Source of the DNA: Candidatus Phaeomarinibacter sp.
Lineage (GTDB): Bacteria > Pseudomonadota > Alphaproteobacteria > CGMCC-115125
Assembly: GCA_028279995.1 (NCBI GenBank)
Contig: JANQMQ010000080.1
Span: forward strand, 1 to 5,427
Direction: 5' to 3'
DNA: 5,427 nucleotides
Numbering within the stretch: position 1 is the stretch's first letter; each line of letters opens with the position of its first letter. The notes under the pieces were generated by a model that saw only the letters and a list, made by a program, of their open reading frames with translations, was not told where the DNA came from and did no database searches. Made by a program: the position numbers and the translations under genes. This document shows, in pieces, positions 1 through 5,427 of the stretch.

Positions 1-529
1 CCTGTTCGCGCAGGGTGAGCAGCAGCGACATGGTCAGGCCGCCACCGGCACTGTCGCCGGCGATGACGATGTCCTCGGGCTTGTGTCCGGCGGCCAGCAG
101 CCAGCGATAGGCGGCTTCGGCATCTTCCACAGCTGCCGGGAACGGATGTTCCGGAGCAAGACGATAATCGATAACCAGCGCCTTGAGCCCTGCTTCACGG
201 CAGATGCGCGCGACCATGAGGCGGTGGGTGGCGGGGCTGCAGACGATGTATCCGCCGCCATGCAGATAGAGCAGCACCTTGCCGGCGCCAGCCTGCGTGT
301 CCGGTGCGGCTGCCGTGCTGGATGCGCTGGTTGGAACTTCGACCCACTCACCGGGAACGCCATTGGCCGACACCGGCGTTACCTTGATCCAGTCCTGATT
401 TTTGGAAAAGCGGGATGCAAGGCGGTCAACGCGGGCACGGGCGTCTGCCGGGTTGGCATGCGGATTGATTTTCCGCTTAACGGTCACGCGAAGAAACAGG
501 CTTGTGAGCTTGCTCTGCCAACTGGCCAT
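1..529 (-). CDS. HSL-family (family IV) alpha/beta-hydrolase esterase, N-terminal part, cut by window edge
   Basis: Probable carboxylesterase or lipase of the hormone-sensitive-lipase family, which hydrolyses short acyl esters. I translated the minus strand from the ATG at 529; 176 residues are visible. Family hallmarks are the oxyanion-hole motif HGGGY at residues 90-94, [12 protein letters not shown] at 122-133, and the nucleophile elbow GDSAGG at 158-163 with the catalytic Ser at 160. Family members are usually about 300-320 residues, so the part with the catalytic Asp and His lies beyond the window and the gene is truncated only by the edge. No signal peptide is visible, so it is probably cytoplasmic. 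The start is supported by the natural N-terminus and a weak GGGGA about 8 nt upstream. The physiological substrate cannot be told. It lies downstream of hsp20 on the same strand but behind a strong hairpin, so it is probably transcribed separately. Confidence 0.93.
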   Translation of the reverse strand, partial: MASWQSKLTSLFLRVTVKRKINPHANPADARARVDRLASRFSKNQDWIKVTPVSANGVPGEWVEVPTSASSTAAAPDTQAGAGKVLLYLHGGGYIVCSPATHRLMVARICREAGLKALVIDYRLAPEHPFPAAVEDAEAAYRWLLAAGHKPEDIVIAGDSAGGGLTMSLLLTLREQ

Positions 530-675
530 GTGAGGATCCCCAGCTATGTCCACTCCCCAAAGAGGGGGAATGTCGTAAATCTGTCGTGGAGTTTTGCGTC
601 CGGGCGCGCTGGAGTCCAGCCCAAATGCTGCACTGCGACATATATGGCAGTTTTTGGTGTCTTGTATCGAATATA

Positions 676-720
676 CGGGCGCAATTTCCCGCACTGCACA
701 GCAGGTGGAAATTGCGCCCG
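676..720 (-). terminator. Strong hairpin, likely terminator of hsp20
   Basis: A perfect 14-bp inverted repeat has arms at 676-689 and 707-720 (CGGGCGCAATTTCC and its complement). Inside the loop, CTGC (694-697) can pair with GCAG (701-704) around an ACA triloop, giving one long stacked hairpin. It begins 16 nt past the hsp20 stop codon (737-739) and separates hsp20 from the esterase gene. The minus-strand sequence after the stem (GTATATTCG) is AT-rich but has no real U-tract, so termination may be inefficient, Rho-assisted, or the hairpin may mainly protect the 3' end. The terminator role is inferred from position and stem strength. Confidence 0.68.
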
Positions 721-736
721 ATGGATTGGTCAGACG

Positions 737-1204
737 TTAGGCGGCCTGGGAACCTTCGATGGTCTTCTGGCCATCGGAGTTGGCGGCCTCAATGGAAATC
801 GTCCGCGGCTTCAGGGCCTCTGGGATTTCGCGGCGGGTATCCACATGAAGGAGCCCGTTTTCAAGCTTGGCGCCGGTCACCTGCACATGGTCGGCAAGCT
901 GGAAGCGGCGCTCGAAATTGCGGGCCGCGATGCCGCGATGCAGGTAGGTCCGGTCGGCATCGTCTTCAGACTTTTTGCCCGAAATCGTGAGGGTTTGATC
1001 CTTCACTTCGATTTCAAGTTCGTCTTCGGTGAAACCGGCAACGGCCATGGTCACGCGGGTGTCGTTTTCGTCCACGCGCTCAACATTGTAAGGCGGGTAG
1101 GACGGGGCCTGGGCGTCGAGGCGGCTGGCTGAATCCAGCATGCCTGCCAGACGGTCAAAGCCGATGGTGCTGCGGTAAAGGGGTGAAAAATCGTAAGCAC
1201 GCAT
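737..1204 (-). CDS. Small heat-shock protein, Hsp20/IbpA-like (class A) chaperone
   Basis: ATP-independent cytoplasmic holdase that binds unfolding proteins during heat stress and passes them to DnaK/ClpB. It has 155 residues, normal for the family. The N-terminal arm (about 1-35) carries the IbpA-like stretch RSTIGFDRL (11-19). The alpha-crystallin domain begins at YPPYNVE (36-42) and runs to about 130, with FERRFQLADHV (97-107) and the conserved AxLxNGLL motif AKLENGLL (112-119). A C-terminal I-x-I anchor (ISI, 136-138) mediates oligomer assembly. The ATG at 1204 is preceded by a good GGAGG (1214-1218) at 9-nt spacing. That site is buried in a ROSE-like hairpin, and a sigma-32-type promoter lies upstream, so both transcriptional and translational heat control are expected. 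Family identity is secure; the exact symbol (ibpA, hspA and others) varies between alphaproteobacteria, so none is given. Confidence 0.97.
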   Translation of the reverse strand: MRAYDFSPLYRSTIGFDRLAGMLDSASRLDAQAPSYPPYNVERVDENDTRVTMAVAGFTEDELEIEVKDQTLTISGKKSEDDADRTYLHRGIAARNFERRFQLADHVQVTGAKLENGLLHVDTRREIPEALKPRTISIEAANSDGQKTIEGSQAA

Positions 1205-1337
1205 GAGACAAAACCTCCAGATGAGCGTATTGCGTTTTCAAGCTGCGGTCTGCCTGTCGCTTTGCCAGGTGCCGCCCGGATTTGGCGCGGCCTGCGAAGG
1301 AGACATGCAGCGTGGACCCGACATCGGCGTCCACGCT
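1205..1337 (-). promoter_or_regulatory. ROSE-like RNA thermometer in the hsp20 5' leader
   Basis: The leader between the predicted transcription start (about 1335-1337) and the ATG is about 130 nt, within the size range of ROSE elements. Three hairpins can be drawn. Hairpin I has 9 bp (1309-1317 with 1329-1337), an inner 3-bp stem and an ATGT loop. Hairpin II (1266-1294) pairs CAGG-CCGC(G)CC with GGGCGG(CA)CCTG around AAATCC. The last hairpin (1208-1233) pairs GCAATACGCTC with GAGGTTTTGT, the latter containing most of the Shine-Dalgarno GGAGG. In it, CGCT faces AGG with a G.G opposition and an unpaired C, followed by a U.U mismatch, as described for the ROSE core U(U/C)GCU opposite the Shine-Dalgarno. 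Known ROSE elements melt on heating and release the ribosome binding site. Assignment is by hand folding plus context; a covariance-model search was not possible. Confidence 0.7.
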
Positions 1338-1341
1338 TCAT

Positions 1342-1370
1342 ATTTGGGGAGCCGGTTTTGGCTCTTCAAG
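1342..1370 (-). promoter_or_regulatory. Heat-shock (RpoH/sigma-32-type) promoter of hsp20
   Basis: On the minus strand, CTTGAA (1365-1370) is followed after 15 nt by CCCCAAAT (1342-1349). This closely matches the sigma-32 consensus CTTGAAA-N11-16-CCCCATNT. The predicted start, 6-8 nt downstream, falls at about 1335-1337, right at the base of leader hairpin I. The -35 box includes the TGA stop codon of the TRAP permease gene. It also sits in an 11-bp odd-centred palindrome, CTCTTGAAGAG (1362-1372). The spacer contains a short inverted repeat GAGCC-N6-GGCTC (1349-1364). Confidence 0.72.
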
Positions 1371-3486
1371 AGGTCTGAAATGGCTCTTTTGGGGGCTTTG
1401 GGTACTGTCTAACCCACAGAAAACCGAGCGCGCCTGCGAGAACTGCCGCTGCCGCCGCATGCGCCCACAGATCGCCCCAGGGTGCGATAATCGCTGCGCC
1501 ACCCAACCCCAACAGAATGCGAACCGGGAGGTTCAGCGGCTGCGCGAAATAACCATGCAGGGCAGCAGCCAGCGCGGTAAACGCCGGAATGGCCATGAGG
1601 GCGGTCACCAGTGGCTCGATGCCGGTCCCGGTGATCAGCGGCTGATAGACAAAGAGCAGCGGCACCAGATAAAGCCCCTTGGCGATCTTCCACGCAGCGA
1701 AACCTGTCTCCATGGGTCGCGTGCCGGCAATCGAGGCGGCAGCAAAGGCGCACAGGGCAACTGGCGGCGTCACGTTTGAATCCTGGCTGAGCCAGAAGAT
1801 CACCAGATGAGCAGCCAGAAGCATAGATGTCAGGAGAGCTGGTGCAATCAGGCCGTCCGCCAATCCGCTGCGGATGTCGGCAGGCAGGGCAGCGAGAAGC
1901 GTCTGTGCATCTGCTTCGCTCATGGCGTTGCCAATGCTCGATGCCAAGTCCGGCGCGACGAGCATGGCGTAGGCGGAGAGTTCCGGCGTGGCCGCGCCCA
2001 GCATAAGGGCTTTGACGAGTTCTGCTTCCACCATCAGGCCATAGATGGCAGGCGCCGAAAGCGTGGCGAGCACGATGTAGCTGGCGGTGACGGGCAAGCC
2101 CATGCCCAGCACCAGTGAAGCCAATGCTACCAGGATGATTGTCAGGAGCAGGCTGCCGCCGGCCCAGCTGGACAGCATAAGCGAGAAGGTGTTGCCAACA
2201 CCGGTCATGCCCACGACGTTGACGATCAGGCCGACACAGATGAGCAGCATGGCAGTCGGTGCCATGGAGATTGCGCCGTCCGAGGCGGCGCCGATGATGT
2301 CACGCAGCTTCATCGGCTTTGGAGACAGCCACGAGGCGGCAATGGTGACGCCGATGGCGATTGCGGCCGAGTAGACCGGCGTAAATCCGGCAATGAGCAG
2401 CCCGGCCAGAGCAGCAATGGGCAACAGGAAGTGCCACCCCGCCTTGAACACAGGCCACAGCGGTTCAACTTCCGGGTCCGGTGTCAGACCGATGCGGGCG
2501 GCTTCGATGCGCACGAACACGCCGACGGTGAAGAAGTAGAGCAGGGCCGGCAGCACCGAGACGGCGATGATCTCCAGATAGGAAATCTGGGTGAAGGACG
2601 CCATGACGAACGCCCCGGCGCCCATGACCGGCGGCATCAGCTGTCCGCCGGTGGAGGCTGCAGCTTCCACGCCGCCGGCGAATTTTGGCGGGAAGCCGGC
2701 GCGCTTCATCAGCGGAATGGTGATAACGCCGGTTGAAACCGTGTTCGCGACGGCAGATCCGGTGATGGAACCCATGAGGCCGGACCCGAGAATGGCAACA
2801 ATGCCCGGCCCGCCGGTCATGCGGCCTGCTGCGGCCCGGGCGAGGGCGAGAATGAAATCACCGGCGCCTGAGCGCACCAGAAACGCACCGAGCAGGATGA
2901 ACATGAACACGAAGGTCCATGAGATGCGCGCGATGGGGCCGAACATGCCGTCCGTTCCGAAATAGCTTCGGAACAGCAATGTTTCCCAAGACAGACCAGC
3001 GAAGGAAAACGCACCGGCGACGAGCGGTCCCCAAATCACAACGTATGTGAGGGCCAGTGCTGTGAGGACCGGGACGGTCCAGCCGGTTGTCCGGCGGGCC
3101 AGCTCAAGCACGATCAGAATGGCGACACCCGCCGCGACCCAGTCGGACTGAACGAACTCGACACCGCGTTCATACAGCGCGTCTTCGGCAACATAGAGAT
3201 AGACAGCGGCTGCAAGGGCCACCGTTGCAATCGCACCATCAATTGTGAAGCGCAGCCACTTCGTTTTGCTGGCCGGGAACAGGATGACACACAGCGTTGC
3301 AAACAGCCCGAAGTGGAAACCTGCGGCCTGCAGTTCGGGCAGGGTCGCAAAGGCGTTTGCCCACAGATGGGCCACGGAGACGGTCACGGCAAAAGCAATG
3401 CCCAGCCGCCCCAATGGCTGAGGTCGTGGCATGCCTCCCGGCGTCACGTTCGGAGAGCTGGTGGATGAGGCGTCTTGCGTGGACAC
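1366..3486 (-). CDS. TRAP transporter fused permease (4TM + 12TM), TAXI-associated
   Basis: Inner-membrane permease that imports the substrate delivered by the TAXI receptor, in this family driven by a cation gradient. It has 706 residues and is strongly hydrophobic. An N-terminal small-subunit (DctQ-like) region of about four membrane spans (about 28-155) is fused to a DctM-like large subunit. Conserved stretches are GSGLMGSITGSAVANT (234-249), STGGQLMPPVMGAGAF (278-293), GMGLPVTASYI (461-471) and QDSNVTPPVAL (568-578). A polar segment of about 60 residues (about 486-548) before the NVTPP motif looks like an insertion relative to shorter fused permeases. The start is GTG at 3486, the first possible codon after an in-frame TGA. 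It has no clear Shine-Dalgarno, and the ATG at residue 19 has GGGAGG only 1 nt away, so the exact start is uncertain. It follows the receptor gene by 43 nt, so the two are probably co-transcribed. Confidence 0.96.
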   Translation of the reverse strand: MSTQDASSTSSPNVTPGGMPRPQPLGRLGIAFAVTVSVAHLWANAFATLPELQAAGFHFGLFATLCVILFPASKTKWLRFTIDGAIATVALAAAVYLYVAEDALYERGVEFVQSDWVAAGVAILIVLELARRTTGWTVPVLTALALTYVVIWGPLVAGAFSFAGLSWETLLFRSYFGTDGMFGPIARISWTFVFMFILLGAFLVRSGAGDFILALARAAAGRMTGGPGIVAILGSGLMGSITGSAVANTVSTGVITIPLMKRAGFPPKFAGGVEAAASTGGQLMPPVMGAGAFVMASFTQISYLEIIAVSVLPALLYFFTVGVFVRIEAARIGLTPDPEVEPLWPVFKAGWHFLLPIAALAGLLIAGFTPVYSAAIAIGVTIAASWLSPKPMKLRDIIGAASDGAISMAPTAMLLICVGLIVNVVGMTGVGNTFSLMLSSWAGGSLLLTIILVALASLVLGMGLPVTASYIVLATLSAPAIYGLMVEAELVKALMLGAATPELSAYAMLVAPDLASSIGNAMSEADAQTLLAALPADIRSGLADGLIAPALLTSMLLAAHLVIFWLSQDSNVTPPVALCAFAAASIAGTRPMETGFAAWKIAKGLYLVPLLFVYQPLITGTGIEPLVTALMAIPAFTALAAALHGYFAQPLNLPVRILLGLGGAAIIAPWGDLWAHAAAAAVLAGALGFLWVRQYPKPPKEPFQTS

Positions 3487-3529
3487 GGCCGGGCTGGATC
3501 ACACTTTGATTTGAGGGCTGGTTGGCGGT

Positions 3530-4573
3530 CTAGTCGGAAGACGGTTTGAGCCGGTCCGGCACCGTCAGACCCGCTTCCTCATAGTAGCGCAACGCACCGG
3601 GGTGTAGCGGCGCCGGCAGACCGACAATGGCGCTGTCGAGACTCATGTCCCTGGTGGCGGCATGGATGCCGTTGAGGAAGGGCAGGTTTTCATAGAGCGC
3701 CTTGGTGAGAGCGTAGACATCGTTGTCGCTAATGTCGGCGTTGACGGCCAGAAAGTTCGGCTGGGCGATTGTCTGCGCGGCTTCTGTCTGGCCGGGATAG
3801 GTTTCTGCGGGGATTTCGAATGCGCTCCAGAGACTTGTTCCTTCGCCCAGTGCTGCGTTGACGGCAGCGGTCTCATCTTCGTTGAAGCTCAGCACGATCA
3901 GGTCGCCATTGGCGGCAGCGAAGGCACGGGTGACTGCGCTTACCGGTACGCCAGCTGGGGTGTTCATGCCGGCAGCCTTGCCATCCTGCATGGCGTCAGC
4001 ACTTGGTCCGTAGCCGAGGTTGATGACATCAAAGTCTGTTCCAGGCTCTATGCCCAGCGCGGCCAGAATGTGTTTGGCTGACCCTTCTGAGCCGGAATTG
4101 CGTTTGCCAATGGAGAAGGGTTCGCCCAGTTCCTTAAGGTCCATGATGGTGCCGGTTTTTGCCTCAGCGCTGCGCAGCACAAAGTGCTCGACATTGCGCC
4201 AGAGCATGGAGATCGACCGTACATTTGACTGCGGGCCGTCATTGGCCAACTGGCCGGTGCCGGTGGCAGCCCACGCACCGTAGAGCCCCTGAAGGATCGC
4301 GAATTGTGCTTCGTTGTCGCGGAGCAGCTTCACATTTTCTCCAGACCCGGCAGAGCTGATGGCGGAGAGTGAAAAGCCGTTGGTCGGCTCAAGCTTGATC
4401 TTGCTCAAGGTAGCGATGGCAACGCCGACCGGATAGTAGGTGCCGCCGGTCGTGGCCGTCGCCAGAATGTATTGGCGATTCTCTGCCTTGGCGGACGTCA
4501 TACCTGCAAGGCTGCCGGCAATGAGCGCCAGAACGAGCGTGGCGGTGCGGATGAAGCGGGCGGGTGCGTACAT
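3530..4573 (-). CDS. TAXI-family TRAP transporter periplasmic solute receptor
   Basis: Periplasmic binding protein that captures the substrate for the downstream fused permease. From the ATG at 4573 it has 347 residues, typical for the family. A clean signal peptide (residues 1-30) has RFIR followed by a hydrophobic core and a probable cleavage after AKA. The mature start ILATATTGGTYYPVG (36-50) is the TAXI signature region. GENVKLLRDNEAQFAILQ (78-95), GKRNSGSEGSA (156-166) and the C-terminal LHPGALRYYEEAG (323-335) also fit. An in-frame GTG at 4630 would add 19 residues, but it lacks a ribosome binding site and would spoil the signal peptide. The ATG at 4573 has GGAAG 7 nt upstream. Characterised TAXI receptors bind small carboxylates such as glutamate or 2-oxoglutarate; the substrate here cannot be inferred. 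Confidence 0.95.
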   Translation of the reverse strand: MYAPARFIRTATLVLALIAGSLAGMTSAKAENRQYILATATTGGTYYPVGVAIATLSKIKLEPTNGFSLSAISSAGSGENVKLLRDNEAQFAILQGLYGAWAATGTGQLANDGPQSNVRSISMLWRNVEHFVLRSAEAKTGTIMDLKELGEPFSIGKRNSGSEGSAKHILAALGIEPGTDFDVINLGYGPSADAMQDGKAAGMNTPAGVPVSAVTRAFAAANGDLIVLSFNEDETAAVNAALGEGTSLWSAFEIPAETYPGQTEAAQTIAQPNFLAVNADISDNDVYALTKALYENLPFLNGIHAATRDMSLDSAIVGLPAPLHPGALRYYEEAGLTVPDRLKPSSD

Positions 4574-4580
4574 GCGTCTG

Positions 4581-4585
4581 CTTCC
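4581..4585 (-). promoter_or_regulatory. Ribosome binding site choosing the TAXI receptor start
   Basis: GGAAG lies 7 nt before the ATG at 4573 on the minus strand. The upstream alternative start (GTG at 4630) has no purine-rich site before it. This supports the shorter protein with a conventional signal peptide. Confidence 0.6.
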
Positions 4586-4721
4586 GGTTTTCTGAAAGGT
4601 GGCTGCTTTGATTGCCGCGAATCCTAGCACGCCGGATGCTGCCGTCGCAGCGGTTTAGGCTGCGCCCTATTTCAGCCGTCTTCGTGGCTGAGAGTGAATT
4701 CGCATTAACCCTGTAAGTCGT

Positions 4722-4751
4722 TCATCTAGCTTAGCTTTTGGTCATCTAGCT
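4722..4751. repeat. 10-bp direct repeat TCATCTAGCT, 20-bp period
   Basis: Perfect copies of TCATCTAGCT occur at 4722-4731 and 4742-4751, 20 bp start to start, close to two helical turns. Proteins bound to both would sit on the same DNA face. The second copy forms the centre of the palindrome at 4737-4758; the first lacks the outer arms. The arrangement suggests a strong plus a weak binding site for one regulator, but no regulator gene is present in the window. Confidence 0.5.
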
Positions 4752-4758
4752 GACCAAA
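4737..4758. promoter_or_regulatory. 22-bp palindromic operator candidate TTTGGTCA-N6-TGACCAAA
   Basis: Perfect 8-bp arms (4737-4744 and 4751-4758) flank the 6-nt spacer TCTAGC in the divergent intergenic region. Its position, about 164 bp from the receptor ATG and 162 bp from the histidine-rich-gene ATG, fits an operator better than a terminator, because no gene ends nearby and no U-tract follows. The GGTC/GACC half-sites resemble those of some GntR-type regulators, but this is only a resemblance and the family cannot be assigned. Confidence 0.45.
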
Positions 4759-4820
4759 TGGTTAACGCTTCATGCAGTTTCGGTTCAGGCCCGAAATCTG
4801 ACACTCGGGAGTGGGGACGT

Positions 4821-4857
4821 GTATCCGGCAGTGCGGCATCACCGATAAGCCGGATGC
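4821..4857 (+). other. Possible leader hairpin before the histidine-rich gene
   Basis: GTATCCGG (4821-4828) can pair with CCGGATGC (4850-4857) using one G-T wobble. Inside the 21-nt loop, CGG and CCG can pair around CATCA. The hairpin would lie in the 5' leader if transcription starts upstream. It ends 62 nt before the start codon and does not reach the ribosome binding site. No known riboswitch class was recognised, and chance pairing in GC-rich DNA is possible. Confidence 0.25.
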
Positions 4858-4906
4858 AGGGCGGGATCGAGCAAGTGCGCCGGACCCGTGCCCGTTGAAA
4901 CTTCTC

Positions 4907-4912
4907 GAGGAG
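4907..4912 (+). promoter_or_regulatory. Ribosome binding site of the histidine-rich gene
   Basis: GAGGAG is placed 7 nt before the ATG at 4920. It is the best Shine-Dalgarno match on the plus strand of this region and fixes the reading frame of a gene that runs off the window. Confidence 0.7.
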
Positions 4913-4919
4913 TGCACCC

Positions 4920-5427
4920 ATGAAACGGATACTTACTTACGCAGCTGGTGGTCTGGTCGGGGCATTTGCTCTTGGCCTTGCCGCCGTTGTGCCTGCCAAT
5001 GCTGCATCCCTGCCTTCAGGCAATGCGCTGGCATCAACGATTGATGCCAAGGGGGCTGTCACGCTGGTTCATGACAGCCGCAACCATCGTCACGGCCGCC
5101 ACTACCACCATCATCCGCGCCGTGGTCATGCCTATTACGGCAACTGGCGTCAGTCCAACTGGCATCGCCGCCACTACAACAAACACCGCAACTACCACTA
5201 CGGTCCGCGCTACCACCACCGCGGGTATGGCAACGTGCGACCGTTCAAGCACTTCATCCGCGCCCTGGCCGGTTACGGTTACTACAACTTCCATCGACCG
5301 AAATTTCATGGCCACGGCCGTAACTGGACCCCTCACTATTTTGTGAGCGCCTATGACGGATATGGTCGTGGCGTGAACCTTCGGGTGTGTGCCTATACCG
5401 GCAATGTGCTGGGCTGGCGCTATCACT
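4920..5427 (+). CDS. Exported histidine/tyrosine-rich protein with PepSY-like C-terminal segment, 3' end beyond window
   Basis: I translated this frame by hand; it stays open to the window edge, giving 169 residues. A signal peptide spans about residues 1-29 (MKRIL, then a hydrophobic stretch ending VVPANAA). Residues 51-139 are rich in His (19 in 89 residues), Arg, Tyr, Gly and Asn, with clusters such as HYHHH (61-65). After that the sequence changes to HYFVSAYDGYGRGV (139-152) and LRVCAYTGNVLGWRY (154-168). This resembles the second half of PepSY-type domains (a glycine turn, then a strand ending AYTGxVLG). The His-rich part suggests periplasmic metal binding, which is inference. One Cys (157) is visible. 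GAGGAG 7 nt upstream supports the ATG at 4920. It is divergent from the TAXI transporter. Family assignment is tentative; I do not recognise a named gene. Confidence 0.82.
   Translation, partial: MKRILTYAAGGLVGAFALGLAAVVPANAASLPSGNALASTIDAKGAVTLVHDSRNHRHGRHYHHHPRRGHAYYGNWRQSNWHRRHYNKHRNYHYGPRYHHRGYGNVRPFKHFIRALAGYGYYNFHRPKFHGHGRNWTPHYFVSAYDGYGRGVNLRVCAYTGNVLGWRYH

Larger units (their letters stand above)
4574..4919. other. Divergent intergenic region with regulatory structure but no gene
   Basis: These 346 bases separate the minus-strand TAXI receptor gene from the plus-strand histidine-rich gene. I see no convincing coding region. Two small hairpins lie on the receptor side and would be in its leader if transcription starts upstream: GCTGC-CGTC-GCAGC (4638-4651) and TCAGCC-N8-GGCTGA (4672-4691). 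The centre holds a palindrome (4737-4758) and direct repeats (4722-4751). The histidine-rich-gene side holds a possible leader hairpin (4821-4857). TTAACC (4705-4710) and GGTTAA (4760-4765) flank the central block. No convincing -35/-10 pair was found by eye for either gene. Confidence 0.7.

Noticed and set aside
554..569. TCCCC-N6-GGGGA inverted repeat upstream of the esterase
   Set aside because: A 5-bp arm in GC-rich sequence is expected by chance and no regulatory role can be supported.
83..1132. Long plus-strand open frame (349 codons) antisense to the esterase and hsp20
   Set aside because: The minus strand encodes two clearly recognisable families here. This frame runs across the intergenic hairpin and shows no family motif; it is a GC-rich shadow frame.
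1349..1364. GAGCC-N6-GGCTC hairpin just after the permease stop as a terminator
   Set aside because: Only 5 bp, no U-tract, and it lies inside the spacer of the predicted heat-shock promoter; at best a weak terminator.
4574..4630. Longer N-terminus of the TAXI receptor from GTG at 4630
   Set aside because: No Shine-Dalgarno, and it would place 19 non-signal-like residues before a clean signal peptide that has its own ATG and GGAAG.
4811..5044. Plus-strand open frame of 77 codons starting before the His-rich gene, possible leader peptide
   Set aside because: GTG-type start without a good ribosome binding site, and it overlaps the signal-peptide coding region in another frame; Cys/Trp-rich composition looks like a shadow.
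5034..5426. Minus-strand open frame of 130 codons opposite the His-rich gene
   Set aside because: Low-complexity Val/Ala/Met composition is the antisense of His/Tyr/Arg codons. The plus strand has a good ribosome binding site and signal peptide.

Overview
The window looks like a moderately GC-rich alphaproteobacterial chromosome segment. The evidence is a TAXI-type TRAP transporter with a fused permease, a class A (IbpA-like) small heat-shock gene with a sigma-32-type promoter and a ROSE-like RNA thermometer in its leader, and TTAACC-type motifs upstream of genes. The sequence alone does not allow a genus call. No insertion sequence, CRISPR array, tRNA or rRNA is visible.

Layout from left to right. 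Positions 1-529 (minus) hold the N-terminal 176 residues of an HSL-family (family IV) carboxylesterase, cut by the window edge. Positions 530-736 are intergenic and contain a 14-bp-stem hairpin just past the hsp20 stop, probably its terminator. Positions 737-1204 (minus) encode the small heat-shock protein. Its 5' leader (1205-1337) folds into at least three hairpins. The last one sequesters the ribosome binding site with a ROSE-type G.G core, and a heat-shock promoter lies directly upstream (1342-1370). The -35 box of that promoter overlaps the stop codon of the next gene. Positions 1366-3486 (minus) encode a fused TRAP permease, and 3530-4573 (minus) its TAXI-family periplasmic receptor. These two form a transport operon with the receptor gene first. 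Positions 4574-4919 are a divergent intergenic region with a 22-bp operator-like palindrome, an overlapping 10-bp direct repeat and several hairpins. From 4920 to the end (plus) runs an exported histidine/tyrosine-rich protein with a PepSY-like C-terminus, cut by the window edge.

How the parts work together. The receptor captures an unidentified organic substrate, probably a small carboxylate, in the periplasm. The fused permease imports it using an ion gradient. The heat-shock gene is a separate unit, apparently controlled twice: by RpoH at transcription and by RNA melting at translation. It may also receive read-through from the transporter operon, because no convincing terminator separates them. 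The esterase is a separate unit behind the hsp20 terminator. The histidine-rich exported protein is divergent from the transporter, so the palindrome between them could control either or both.

The most interesting items are the ROSE-like thermometer with an apparently compensated core pair, the histidine-rich exported protein, and the divergent palindrome. I see no evidence for a wholly new multi-gene system.
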